Shown piece by piece: positions 18,813 through 31,402 of a DNA stretch of 64,000 nt. The position numbers were made by a program, and so were the translations under genes. Under the pieces are notes generated by a model. It saw only the letters and a list, made by a program, of their open reading frames with translations, made no database searches and was not told the origin of the DNA. The stretch's first letter is position 1. Each line of letters begins with the position of its first letter. The stretch spans positions 14,267,501-14,331,500 of the forward strand of contig NC_060059.1 of assembly GCF_020283565.1 (NCBI RefSeq), in the 5' to 3' direction. The stretch is from Trifolium pratense (taxonomy: Eukaryota; Streptophyta; Magnoliopsida; Fabales; Fabaceae).

Positions 18813-21084
18813 TGTTGTCCAATAGACCGAAAATGTCCCTTAGCATAAAATGAACTTATTAATGAAATGAATAAAGATGATAATTTCTCTCCCGACCACC
18901 CACATTTCTTTTATACCCCTAAAAATTTCATTTTGCCCCTTGCAGTTTGAAAATTTTTTGCCAAAAAACTTCGATTTATATTCACTGAAGCCAAATATTA
19001 GACCATTTCGGTAACTGCGAACCGAACATTAGCAACGTCAGCTTGTTCGGTACCTGCGAAGCGAAATGTCCTAGATTTCGGTATGTTATTATCGAAAATT
19101 TCATTGGGTCGCTGGAATTAGGCCATTTTCGGTAGAAGTTTACCGAAATAATTGTTTCGGTACCTGCGAACCGAAATGTTCCAGATTTCGGTAAGTGATT
19201 ACCGAAGTTTATCAGCATGTCAAATTCCATTCGGTTCGTATAAACCGCAGTATCCCCCAAAGGCAAAAACGGAAATTCAAGGGGTAGAAAAGAAATGAGC
19301 GGGGTCGGGAGAGAAATGATCAATAAAGATTTGTTGTGCGCAAGAAAAAAATAAATGAACTAAGATGGGATCAAGTAATTAAACCGGGTAAAATTTATTC
19401 AGAAAACTTATGCATGTTCGGTTTTTAACTAATGAAGAAAGATATAGAAGAAATATGACTACTGATGATAATTGTCTTCATTGTGACAATGATAATCTGC
19501 GAAGAAGTAGCTGAATTTTTTCACATCATTCAATCTTTAAACTTGATTTCGATCGGGCATATAATTTCTAACCAGGTGAACTTTTATTACTCATGATATT
19601 TATAATCCTTCTTAGCATATTCACTACGTTGACAATTGAAATAACTATCATTAGAAGATCGACATTTATCACATACCTAAAATAAAACCTCTTTTTGAAG
19701 TTCTTAATCTCCTTCACCTATGTGGACAACGTTTGTTTTTCATTGTCCATGCGAAAGAAATTCGTGTATGAATTTCTTTGCTCATGAAAGTCACAATGGC
19801 CCTTTTTTCCGTCATTTCTTTTTAGTTTTGTTAACTCTTTACTAGACATTCTTTCAAAAAATGATTGTAATTATATTTCGTTTGATAATCCATTCCTCCT
19901 TTTTGCCCTTCGTAAAAACTTCGGAACATATTTTTTGAAACTATTTTCCACTAAAAAATAATATTCACACTAGAAAAATTTCAAAAAACGCATTCCGAAA
20001 TTTTTTTGAAAAGGTAAAAATGGAATTTCAGACGGGAAAAAAGAAGCGTGGGAGGTGGAGGGGAGAGAATTTTTTCAAATAGAAATGTAAAGAAGGTTGA
20101 TTTAAGTCCGATACCAATTCAGCCAAGTCTATCCAGCCCAATCCCACAAATAATAGGGCCAGCTACGAAAATATTGTTCAATCAGCCCATTTTAACATAT
20201 AATCTAGATAGTTTGTCTTTCGGTCTTCCATGTTTGTTTTATAGCCCCAAAAATTTCATTTTGCCTTAAAAAAATTTGGAGCGCAGAAGCCGAAGTTTTT
20301 TTCGAAGTTTTTCTATTGCAAATTCAGGAAAAATTCAGAAAACAGAAACCGAAGTTTTTTTTCAGGCAAAAAAAATTCGGTAAATAGAGACCGAAGTTTT
20401 TATTGAAGGACAAAAAAGGAAATCAGGAAATAAAAAGAAACATAAAGGGCCGGAAGAGAAGCTATCTATAATCTAAGCGGAAAACTTTCCTCACCCTCCA
20501 ATAATCCAATATCAGAAGCTTGGATTTATTCATCTAAAATAAATCGTTTCAGATGCAATTTTATGAATAATTTGTAGTATAGTTTAGATTTAGACGTGCA
20601 CTTCCCAAATATATGGAGGATTTGAGAAGAAAGTTTAAGACTTATATTAGTCAAGCTCATATGTTTAATAATAATAAAATTATTTCTATGTAAAATAAAT
20701 ATTAAAGTAGTATATACACGTTTGTAAAAAAAAAAGTAGTATATACACAATTTTTTCGTCAAAAAAGTATATACATACTTTAATAAATGTGTTTGTAATT
20801 GTATTGGGACATTGATACTCACCCCGAACCCGTCCCCGAACCCGTACCGCTTATATAAAAATTATATTTTACCTCTTTTAAATTAGAAACTCTTAAACAA
20901 TCTTTTAAATTACATTCATATATTTATTTTTTATTTTTAATTCGAGTATTAAACAAATCATTTTCTTTATTTCTTTTCTTTATTTAAAAAAATATTGTTG
21001 AAGTAAAATAATTTTGAACATTTAACTTCTTTTTTTAATAAAAAAAAAACTAAAATACAATCCAAATTTATGTGGAAAGAGACG

Positions 21085-21239
21085 TAACGGGGATATCCGA
21101 TCCCCGTTGGGTATGAATTTGGGGTTATACTTTTTATCCCCGCTCGAAGTTGGGATGAGTTTGGGAAAACTCGAACTTTATGAGTTTGAGTTTGGGGATG
21201 GCAAAATCTGTCCCCGCCCCGCCCCATTGCCATGCCTAC
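21085..21239. mobile_element. Fragment of a small taggcatg-ended element
   Basis: This G/C-run-rich piece ends in ccattgccatgccta, the same terminus as the complete element at 40755-40933, and shares its wording (tgagtttgag, ccccg runs). I could not place the other end. A related piece (gatactcaccccgaaccc) lies at about 4418 and 20813. Confidence 0.4.
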
Positions 21240-21613
21240 CTCTATACATGAATTGAGTTCGTTACTTAAGTGGAGAACTGAGTTCACTGCTTAAATATAA
21301 AATTGATTTTACATCCCCTATACATAACATTTTTAGGATTTTACATTGCTCTCTACTTAAGTAGAGAAATGCGTTAGCTATTTAACTAGCTAACGCCTCA
21401 TATACATAAATAGAAGGTGCATGAAACCTAATTTTACTTAGACAGTTTCATACTCTTATGTTATTGACACTTTTTTAGATATTGATGAAACCTAGCTCAA
21501 GATTTTTGAGCTGGTGTGAAGACAGACATTGCAGCAATATCTGAAGGAAAAACAATATCATATTCATAAAATCCTAAAGAATTCATGTATATGAAGTTTT
21601 AGCTAGTTAACTA

Positions 21614-22620
21614 TGAAATTCTGGTATCACTAGAATGATGTTGCCTAAGATGTCCCAACAACTACTTTATGATTAACGTTGTTTCTATTGTTGGCACATC
21701 TTATATAACATATAAAGACTGACAGAAAATAAATAAATGACACAAGTAATTGTTAACTCAGTTCAGTCAACTGCCTACTCTGGGGGATACCAATCCAGGA
21801 AGGAAATCCACTAATAGCTCTAGTTACTAAGACCTCCAGCAAACCCTAGGATTTACGCCTTAAACTAAGACCTCCAGCAAACCCCTGGTTTACGCCTTAT
21901 AACCTCGACACTACTCATGCAACTTCTGCCTAGGAACTCCTAGACATGAGATCCCATCTCACTTCCACTCACACAACACAACCTGTGTTGATTATACAAT
22001 GTTAGGAATGATGTGGCGACAACTTGCCAAGACAACACTTCACTTTTGCTTAAAAGCTTCAAGTGAATCACACACGGTAAACTCCGTACTTCAAAGCTTA
22101 GGAGTCACCTTAAAATAATAAACTTACTTCTTAACTCGTGTTATAGAATCCACAAGCAAGAATTACAATCAAACAATAAAAGACTCAACAAAGACTCAAT
22201 ATGTGTAACTAATATTTTTCAATGAGAATCTTAGTCTTGAGCTTGGTCTTCGTATATATAGTGATTAGGCACGCTCCTCTTTCTTCACAAATGCTCAGAC
22301 GCTCCTTGAGAATCATAAAGGATGATCTGATACTTTTTCAATCTTCATTAAGGATATATCAAGACTTTCCAAAAGTGTTTAAAGGACTTTATATGATAGG
22401 ATAAGTCATCCAGCTATTCCATTAAGTTTGTCTTATCCTTAAAGCTCCTGATCAGATCAAATCTCCATTGAGCGTGCTCTTTAAGTGGATTTCCATAAAT
22501 AGCAGATGCTCTCATAAATGCGCGAGATTTCCTTGAATAAATATGATGTTGTAACATGTTTTCCAACATCTTGTTAGTATATTTGTTTTAGCAAAATTAA
22601 GCCAATTCAAATATCCAACA
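21614..22620 (-). mobile_element. Solo LTR, 1007 bp
   Basis: Read on the minus strand it runs from tgttggatatttgaattggc to ...ccagaatttca. The 5-bp duplication aacta flanks it at 21609-21613 and 22621-22625. A TATA-like tatatatac is at about 22251-22259. No internal retrotransposon sequence or partner LTR is present, so the element has been reduced to one LTR by recombination. The style is that of a large copia-type LTR, but the superfamily is not proven. Confidence 0.7.
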
Positions 22621-22625
22621 AACTA

Positions 22626-23984
22626 GATAACATTGTTTTCTACTTGAACAATGTAAAATTCATAAAATTTCATGTATGAGGAGTGTAAAATCAGTTCTCT
22701 ACTTAGTAGCGAACATGTAAAGTCTTAAAAATTTCATGTATGGGTCAGTTAGTTAAGTAGGGAGCTCAATTCGCTACTTAATAATAAAGGAGATTAGGGA
22801 CAGAGCTAGTAGGGGACCGACAGAGGCCATGGTCCCCCTTATTTTTTTGTTAATTGTTTTTATACTAGTATATTATTTTATTATTGGTGTAATTTCATTT
22901 ATTTTCCCTCTATTTTATTATGCTCGCAAAATTGGTCCCCGTTTTTATTTCAACTTTTTGGGCTCTATTAATAAATTTGTTGTAAATTTGATCTTAGCCA
23001 ATGATTTTTCAAGTAGAGATGAATTTTTTTTTTTTTTTTTGTATAAAAAAATTGATTTATTGTCTTAATATTGAATTTAATGACAAAATATCTCTTTTAA
23101 TTAAATAAATTTATTTGGGGTTGAGGGAATATATATGTAACTAGTCTTAATTGGTTCAAGTTTTTCATGTAACTAGTCTTTGTTTGGTGGTGAAGCACTT
23201 TTGCTTTGCTTGGTTGTATTTTGGCAGCTGTTAATTTAGAGTGTTGTTTATAAATATATAAAAATATTCTTTTGTTAATTAAAAAGATTATCACTAGACT
23301 ATTTTTAAGAGGTTCATGTTAAACACCTCTCATTTAACAAGTAGTAGTACTATTCTTTTGCAAAATTGCTGTGGAGACATACATGGACCCTCTTTCAATG
23401 GCTACCGCAGAAGGTTGACAATATATGTAATTAAAATAATTTAATATCAAACATAACAATATATAAAAACCTTATTTCTCTTTTATACACATGATCATTA
23501 AAATGCAATTTTATCCTCTTTGACGTAAGTTGTTATTTTTATGATGTTTTGGGACAAAGGGAAACAACCAGACAAATTTAAAAAGCTAGTACTATAAAAA
23601 AAAAAGGAGTAAAGGCAAAAGATTCCTTCATTGGCCACATTCTTTTAGCAATTAAATTCCATATATTCCCTCAGTTTTATTTTATGAATTACTTTTTTAA
23701 AAATAAATTTTTAGACAAGAATTGAAAATTTCAATTATTAATATAAATTTTATAAAAACAAATAGTGTAATTTATTAGAAGTTGAATATTTTGTGTAGTT
23801 TTCTAATATTTACTTTCTCTAATATTAATCAAGTTTTCCATGAAAGTTATATTGATTATAAAATAGATTAATAATAGGAGTATATTTAATAGAAAATATA
23901 GTAATCAATAATTCATTAATACTTTATTATAATAGTTAAAATAAAACAAAATTATTTGCTAAAATGAAAAGTAAATGAGAGATA
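22626..23984. other. AT-rich spacer
   Basis: Contains short degenerate repeats around actta(g/a)tagagaac words (also at 21240-21400) and a T run near 23027-23040. A cca-tggtccccc block near 22818-22840 resembles a transposon end but has no partner that I can see. No gene is supported. Confidence 0.4.
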
Positions 23985-24310
23985 CTCCCTCCGTCCCAAA
24001 TTATAAGCGAAAAATCTCAATTTTTTGTTCCAAATTATAAGGGAAATATCATTTTCAAGAATATTTTTTTTTCCTTAATCTCATAAAATTAAATGTAAAT
24101 TGCATTTAATTTTTTTCTCTCCCCTTTTCTTAATAAACAACAACCAATAACCTGTCAAAAAAAAAACAACCAATAAAAATTGCTTTTACATCTTCCTATA
24201 CAACTTATTCCAAGAAAAATCCACAAAAACATATTTCAAATTATCATATTTTACTTTTTCTTAATAAATACGATTTTTGTTTTTTCCCTTATAATTTGGG
24301 ATGAAGGGAG
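23985..24310. mobile_element. Stowaway-like MITE
   Basis: The left end ctccctccgtcccaaattataag faces a right end whose reverse complement is ctcccttcatcccaaattat. The element is 326 bp, AT-rich, without a frame. A TA lies before the left end; the right TA is mutated. Confidence 0.7.
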
Positions 24311-26001
24311 CAAGTGATAACAATGACAATTTTATCTGAAACAGCACGAATTTCATTTGTCCGTGGATTTGTAATCTAGCTATAAATAATTGTTTTTCAA
24401 ATTATATTTTAAAGTTATGATATCGATAATCTATCTGCTTATAGAGGAGTGGGCCCTAATTATTTTTAGAGATAAGTTCATATTTTTTTTCTATGTTTTT
24501 TCCTTCTTTAATTTAGATATAATCATATAAATAAGTGATTTTTATATTGATTGAGTTTTGTTTTCAAATATTTTTATGACTTTGTCGTGTTGAGTTGATT
24601 TTTTAGTTTTGATGTAGTGTTCGTTTCGTTTCATGTTTTGTTGAAGTGTATTGACAAATTATATTTGATCAATTATATTGAAACAACCAGTGGTTAAATT
24701 GTCAATGTTGTAGATCCGGAGACGTATGTCGATTTATATATGTTATTAACTTGAATATTGTGAATTTGTTCGCAAATTCACCTTTTAATTCTTAACAATG
24801 TTAAATTTAAGTTTATATCTGACATATTAATTTAAATGAATGAATATTTTTTATTTTATTTTTTTTAAGGCGATCACTATCTATTGGATTTCATCAGCAG
24901 AGAAATATATGCATACACAATTTAAGCAATTTTTTTACCAATCAATTCTTATAGCATATATTCTTTCTATTGTATAGTTTGATCATACACAACTTCATGA
25001 TTTCTGTTCTTCCAATTTGAATTTGGTTCATTCATATGTCCATTTGCCTAAAAACATGCCAATATATATATATAGTCACTCATTGAACATACTTCGTGCA
25101 TCGACGACTACTTCCTACCCTCGAGACTCAGGCATCACATATACCAAGCTTCATCAATGAGATAACACCACAACATAATTTATTCATCATCCCATGTGAG
25201 ATAACAATATTAATGTAACTCACCAAATATGCGTATTAATACCCTATAATATTCTATTTAAGATTACTAAAGAACGATGACCACTCATATATTCTATACA
25301 AGAAGGATATTTGACGAAATTGAATCCTCTCATTTATTATTTTCCACATCTCTCTTAACTCTCTATCCCTCTCTTAATATTTCTTGATAATTTTATTGCT
25401 TTTTAATGAACAGATAAAATAAGATTAAGATAGAGAGTATTAGAAGAGAAATGTAAAACAATAGTGAAGATTAAATGAGTATTTGACCTCTATTTATAGG
25501 TATTATGACATCGATACATAATATGACAAGTGGACATTAATTGTATCACCTCTCTCTTTTTTTTGGTATAAATTGTATCACCTCTATTCCTTTTTTTTAA
25601 GCAAAAAAAGGAACTAAAAATTTGAAGTTTTTTGTAGTTTTAAATGTAAAACATTTGTTCACCTCATGTGAACCTCTTAAATTTATACCCATGCATTTAT
25701 TTAAAAATTTGAGTTAATTTCTCAATACTTTTTCATATAAAAGTAGTAGTTTATACAAGCACGTTCTCAAAAGATACAAAATGGTTAGTTATATATACAT
25801 CGTATAATGTAAATAATATCAATAAAAAATATAATCATCTTTATTGTACGAACTGAATTTTATAGTTATACTCTCCTATTTAAAAAATTAACTAACTAAC
25901 AAATTACAGATGAATTGAACTACCTACTATTAATGAACTAAAAATTTGAAGCCCAAAAATTTAATGACCTAATCCTGAAGAGCTAGATGCACAGATTTGG
26001 A
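24311..26001. other. AT-rich spacer with a possible foldback element
   Basis: Around 25320-25490, words such as tatttgacgaa...tcctctcattta are matched in reverse by taaatgagtatttgacc, suggesting a degraded 170-bp MITE. The rest shows no gene or terminal repeats. Confidence 0.35.
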
Positions 26002-26140
26002 TTTTTTTTGACGCAATCAAACTTAATTCATTTTATTGATAATAATAAGTTCAATACAAGTGAACAATAATTATAAATTTGGGGATTTGCGATAAAACGA
26101 GCCGCTTGAGCTAAAGCGTGAGCTAAGGACTTGGCTTTTC
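26002..26140 (-). mobile_element. 5'-truncated LINE 3' end
   Basis: A T run (26002-26009) marks the poly-A tail of a minus-strand insert. Next to it the minus-strand frame reads KSLAHALAQAARFIANP, the usual tail of the RNase H domain of plant LINEs (compare MIAHTLARAA at 62846-62875). Only about 140 bases survive. Confidence 0.5.
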
Positions 26141-26749
26141 TATATTTAAAAATTCTAAATTCACTTACATTCAATTAAATTTAGTTCATTTTATTTTAAG
26201 GTTAATTTTGTTATTACCATATTATCTTTTTCCAATCTCTCTTCTAACTTATTTACACTAAATATATTTTTAAATGAATAAAAATCCTAGAAGCACCTCT
26301 CCAAAACCACCCTCTTTAACCCAATGTGTCAATCTCAATAGAAAGGGATAAATCACACTCATATACCTATCTTCCGTTATGAACAACAAATTAAAGTAGT
26401 GGTAACACTTGTTGCATTATGAACAATGGAATATGGTTAAATAGCCCTTTTCTTGGTAAGGTATCACCCCTATTGTGACAATGCAACCTCTATCCTAAAA
26501 GTGTTTAAAAATCCTATTAAATGGAAATTAAATTTTGGAAATTTTTATTGATTTTAAACATTTAAAAGCATAAAAACATCACATAAATAAATTTACGAAA
26601 TAAAGATAAAAATTGTGAAAACTTTAAATAAAAATAGTACAACTCCAATGTTTGATATCAGTCGCAGTATATGCATGCCCAAATGACTGACATATTAACA
26701 ACATAAATAAACATCTATCTTTAACATCGACATGCTGATCACTTCTTTT

Positions 26750-27342
26750 CAGGGCCGGCTTCGAGATTTTGGAGGCCCAGAGCAAATAATAAAAATGGAC
26801 CCCTAATAACAAATACAATTTTTTTTTTTAAAAAAAAATCATTTATCTAAATTGTAAGTAATATTAACAACATCAAAAATAGTTATTTATCCATGTAACT
26901 AATATAAAAAAAGTCATATTTCGCAACGTTAAAATTGAACTGATAAATAAAAAATTGAAAGATGATTAATAAATGAAATTAACATTAGATGTCTAATGGC
27001 CATTCATTGATACCAACATTATTTGTTGAGATTAGCGTCCAATAAACTTGCTGTTTTGTTACAAATAATGTTTATTTGTTGAGATTAGCGTCCAATAAAC
27101 AAAAGACATCTAATGTTGGTATCAATGAATGGCCAAAATAAACAAGACCCCAATCATCCTAAAAACTTAGCAACAATCCGCGCATCACTGCACTCAGCCA
27201 TTTGTTTTGTCTTGTAATATTATCTCCGGACAAATATATAACCAATACTTTGATTTGTTAGGCTGATAAAAAAAATTGAGGCCCCAATTTTTTGGAAGTC
27301 CTGAGCTCGTGCCCTAATTGCCCTAACCCAAAATCGGCCCTA
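26750..27342. mobile_element. Non-autonomous hAT-like element, 593 bp
   Basis: The ends are cagggccggct and, in reverse complement, tagggccgattttgg. The flanks cttctttt (26742-26749) and cttcttct (27343-27350) fit an 8-bp duplication with one mismatch. Inside, 26996-27136 is a foldback: ggccattcattgataccaac pairs with its reverse copy, and the word attagcgtccaataaac is repeated directly in the loop. No transposase is present. Confidence 0.65.
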
Positions 27343-27482
27343 CTTCTTCTCCCCCAACATCAATGGTTTCTTCAAGTGCTGTCATATACACACATACGTG
27401 TAATAGCAATTAGCACAAAAATGCATGAAAATGATTTATACAACCTAAACATCAACTGGTTCGACCAAACACATGAATATAT

Positions 27483-27924
27483 TGTTAAGAAAGTGGTTAA
27501 TTCATCTTGAAGTTTGTTTTGTTTGATCCTAGGTAGTTAGTTGGTTAGTCTAACTACCAAAAGTTGTTAGGAATTAGTTAGGCCTAAGGGATGAGCTGGC
27601 TTGTTGCATAAGCCACCCTATATAAAGTGCAACTAGTGCATTATATTGTAATCAATTCAAACTTTTGGCCCATTAAGGATGAATAAAAATTTCTATTTTC
27701 CCTAAGTCTTTCATGTTCAGTTTTTCACCAAAATCATCAAAGAAACTTGTTCATCTTGTATATAGCAGTTTCTGCAAAACTGCCAGTTTGCCCACAGTCA
27801 AGCCTGCGTGCCTGCTGAGCTTGCCTGCAACCATCCTCTGAAGTGCAACAGAGTCAGAGGCAACACAACCTCTGAACCGTGCATCCTCTGAACCAGCCAA
27901 ACTCTTGCTTCTGCTGCGCCAACA
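27483..27924 (+). repeat. 5' LTR of the copia element
   Basis: 442 bp, running from tgttaagaaagtgg to ctgcgccaaca, with a TATA-like tatataaag near 27611-27619. It is nearly identical to 30956-31397. Confidence 0.92.
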
Positions 27925-27926
27925 AT

Positions 27927-27940
27927 TGGCATCAAGAGCC
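27927..27940 (+). other. Primer binding site of the copia element
   Basis: The sequence tggcatcaagagcc begins two bases after the LTR and resembles the usual initiator-Met tRNA site of plant copia elements (tggtatcagagc), with differences. Confidence 0.65.
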
Positions 27941-28033
27941 TGGTTCAATCACAGGTAACAAGAGTGAATTGTGAAGGAATCAAGTGGAGAAACACAAAGT
28001 GAGCTGTGTAGATTGATTTCTTGAAAATTCAAG

Positions 28034-29239
28034 ATGAACACCCAAGGTTTTGGTACAAACATTCTGATTCTTGATGGAAAGAATTGGGATAGATGGAGTG
28101 CAGTGATGAAATCCTTATTTGGAGCACAAGAGTGTCTTGAGGTAGTGGTGAATGGATACGATGAGTTGGGAGCAAATCCAACCAATGATCAGAGAAATAC
28201 CTACAAAGAAAACAAGAAAAAAGACTGCAAGGCTTTGTTCTATATCCAGCAGAATTGTGATGCACAGCATTTTGAAAAGATTTCAAAATCAACTAAGTCC
28301 AAAGAAGCTTGGGATATACTTGAGGGTTACCACGATGGTGGAACCAAGGTCAAGAAGGTGAAATTGCAGGCCTTTAGGAGGCAATATGAGTCTATGGTGA
28401 TGGAAGAGGATCAAAAAGTAAGTGATTTCTTCTCAAAACTTCTTGCACTTGTACATCAAATGCAAAACTGTGGAGAGACTGTCACTGATGAAATGGTAGT
28501 AGAGAAAGTGCTTAGATCCTTAACTCCAAACTTTGATAATGTGGTAATAGCTATAGAGTATGTGAAAGATACAGCTACTATGAAAATTGAAGAATTACAA
28601 AGTGCTTTGGAAGCACATGAGATTAAAGTTCTCAGTAGAGGTTCAGAAAAGAAAGAACAACAAGCCTTGCAAGCTCAAACCAACAAGAAAGAAGAAAATG
28701 GCAAGAACTACAAAAAGAAAGGCAAAGATAAACCAAAGTGGCTTAAAGATCAGAGTTCAAAAACTGATGACAAAGCTGAATCCTCTAAAGGAGGAGGTTT
28801 TGCCAAAGGTAAAAACAAAAAGAAGAACTTTGATAAAAGCAAGGTGAAATGCTACAATTGTGAGAAGCTTGGCCATTTTGCAGATGAGTGTTGGTACAAG
28901 AAAGATCAACAAGAGGCTAATGTTGCAGAAGAAAGTGATGTAAAGTCAGTCTTGATGATGGCTACTATAGGGGATGAATGTGAGAAGAATGAAGAATGGT
29001 TTCTTGATTCAGGGTGTTCAAATCATATGACACCACATAGAGAATGGTTAACCAATTTTGATGCAAGCAAAAGGTCTAGTATAAAACTAGCAGATGGGAG
29101 AAGGAACCAGTGTACAATAGTGAATTGCAGTCAACCTTCATTTATCCAAGTTCAAGTGATGAATCTGATGGAGGTGATGAAGGTGAACCTGCTGCTGAAA
29201 CTATTCAGAATCAAGGTACTGATAGTGATGGTAATATGA
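28034..29239 (+). pseudogene. Copia gag with start of protease, cut off by the deletion
   Basis: 401 residues from the ATG at 28034. The N-terminal two thirds (LDGKNWDRWS; EAWDILEGYHDG) is a UBN2-type gag. It is followed by a Lys-rich linker and the zinc knuckle CYNCEKLGHFADEC (about 273-286). The protease begins with WFLDSGCSNHM (about 322-332) and continues through SIKLADGRR. After about residue 357 the sequence no longer resembles copia protease, because the frame has run across the deletion junction into the integrase-RT linker in the wrong frame. The gag part itself looks usable. Confidence 0.85.
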
Positions 29240-30948
29240 ATTTATCAAGTGATGATGATGATAGAATTCATATGATTGCAAGGACTCAAAGAACCAAACG
29301 TGTACCAGCTAGATTGAATGATTGTGAAGTTACTCAAGATAATGCAGTGAATGATGAGGGTGATCTCATTCACTTTGCATTACTAGCTGATTCTGAACCA
29401 TTGAACTACAGAGATGCTTTGAAAAGTAATGTGTGGAAGAGGGCAATGGAAGAAGAGCTGAAGTCAATTGAGAAAAATCAGACTTGGAAGCTAGTTGACT
29501 TGCCAGACAAGAAAAAGAAAATTGATGTGAAATGGGTGTTCAAAGTGAAATTGAACCCTGATGGCACAATTTCAAAGCATAAAGCAAGGTTAGTTGCTAG
29601 AGGATTCTTACAGAAACATGGAATTGACTACAATGAAGTGTTTGCACCAGTTGCTAGAATAGAGACTGTGAGGTTGGTTGTAGCATTGGCCTGTAAGAAC
29701 AAATGGAGCCTGTACCATCTGGATGTGAAATCAGCATTTCTGAATGGTCCACTTGATGAGGAAGTGTATGTGTCACAGCCTCCAGGTTTTGAAATAAAAG
29801 GAAAAGAATCAATGGTGTATAAGCTGTATAAGGCACTATATGGCTTGAAACAGGCTCCTAGAGCATGGAACAAAAGGATTGATGACTTTCTGATTCAGAT
29901 AGGGTTTAAAAAGTGTGCTGCTGAGTTTGGTGTATATGTACATTGCCCTAAAGATGAAGATATAGTCATAATCTGCTTGTATGTTGATGACTTGCTCATA
30001 ACTGGAAGTAGAATTGCAGAAATTGCAAAAGTGAAAGATAAGCTCAAAAGTGAATTTGAAATGTCTGATCTTGGTGAACTTTCATTCTTTCTAGGAATGG
30101 AATTTATGAGAAGAGGAGATGGTATAGTAATGCACCAGCAGAAGTATATTGGTGAATTGCTTGAAAAATTTGAAATGGAAAGCTGCAATCCATTATCAAA
30201 TCCATCAGAAACAAATACAAAAATTGATGAGTGCTCAGATGAAGAGAAGGTTGATCCAACTGTGTTCAGACAAATAGTTGGCTCATTGAGGTATGTGTGC
30301 AACAGTAGGCCTGATATATGCTATGCTGTGAGTGTTATCAGCAGATTTATGCATGATCCAAGGAAGTCACACATGATAGCTGCTAAGAGAATCCTCAGAT
30401 ACCTCAAAGGTACTTTGGAAATTGGCTTGCTATTCCCTATTGGTACAAACAGTGCAGGGAGTACTTTGATAGGGTATTCTGATAGTGATTGGTGTGGAGA
30501 CATAACTGATAGGAGGAGCACATCAGGGTATGTTTTCAAGTTCAATAATGCTGCAATCTCTTGGTGTACAAAGAAACAAGCTGTGACTGCTCTCTCATCT
30601 TGTGAAGCTGAGTATATAGCAGGCACCTTTGCAGCATGTCAAGCAATTTGGTTGAATTCAGTGATGATAGAAATCAAGTGTGAACCAGTGAAGCCTCTAA
30701 TCCTAAGGATTGATAACAAGTCTGCTATAAGTCTTGCTAAAAATCCAATTTCACATGGCAGGAGCAAACACATTGCTACCAGATTTCATTTCATTAGGGA
30801 ACAAGTGACAAATGGAATGATTGAAGTGCAGTATTGTCCAACTGAAGTACAGCTTGCAGATGGTTTTACAAAGGCTGTGAAGCTTGACAGGTTTGAGTTT
30901 TTAAGGAGGAGCTTAGGACTGGTTGTTTGCAATTCAAGCATGAATTAA
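29110..30948 (+). pseudogene. Copia RT-RNase H remnant, no start codon
   Basis: A long open frame, offset from gag, without an ATG before the domain. It starts in the acidic Asp/Ser linker that normally follows integrase. RT runs from NQTWKLVDLP through FAPVARIETVRLVVALA and YHLDVKSAFLNG to the catalytic YVDDLLI (about 29978). The RNase H carries YSDSDWCGDITDRRSTSGY and ALSSCEAEYIA. It ends 7 bases before the purine tract aaggaggag. The domains are complete and undamaged, but the protein can only be made by frameshifting or from a downstream start. Confidence 0.88.
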
Positions 30949-30955
30949 GGAGGAG

Positions 30956-31397
30956 TGTTAAGAAAGTGGTTAATTCATCTTGAAGTTTGTTTTGTTTGAT
31001 CCTGGGTAGTTAGTTGGTTAGTCTAACTACCAAAAATTGTTAGGAATTAGTTAGGCCTAAGGGATGAGCTGGCTTGTTGCATAAGCCACCCTATATAAAG
31101 TGCAACTAGTGCATTATATTGTAATCAATTCAAACTTTTGGCCCATTAAGGATGAATAAAAATTTCTATTTTCCCTAAGTCTTTCATGTTCAGTTTTTCA
31201 CCAAAATCATCAAAGAAACTTGTTCATCTTGTATATAGCAGTTTCTGCAAAACTGCTAGTTTGCCCACAGTCAAGCCTGCGTGCCTGCTGAGCTTGCCTG
31301 CAACCATCCTCTGAAGTGCAACAGAGTCAGAGGCAACACAACCTCTGAACTGTGCATCCTCTGAACCAGCCAAACTCTTGCTTCTGCTGCGCCAACA
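30956..31397 (+). repeat. 3' LTR of the copia element
   Basis: 442 bp, preceded by the purine tract aaggaggag (30947-30955) and followed by tatat. It differs from the 5' LTR at four positions seen by eye, all transitions. Confidence 0.92.
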
Positions 31398-31402
31398 TAT
31401 AT

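Larger units (their letters stand above)
4671..21055. repeat. Tandem segmental duplication, copy 2 (interrupted)
   Basis: The second copy of the 704-4648 unit. It is broken after base 5710 by the Mutator-like element and resumes at 18813. It lacks the MITE found in copy 1 and keeps the longer SINE. Copy 1 shows the uninterrupted sequence at 1712-1720, so the break is an insertion. Confidence 0.85.
27483..31397 (+). mobile_element. Ty1/copia retrotransposon, internally deleted (no integrase)
   Basis: 3915 bp, with two 442-bp LTRs and the 5-bp duplication tatat (27478-27482, 31398-31402). By eye the LTRs differ by four transitions. The order is primer site, gag with zinc knuckle, start of the protease, then directly the end of the integrase-RT linker, RT and RNase H. 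The integrase core and the pre-integrase HHCC finger are absent and gag and pol are in different frames, so the element cannot move alone. The end structure is complete, so it could have been moved by a helper. Confidence 0.92.
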
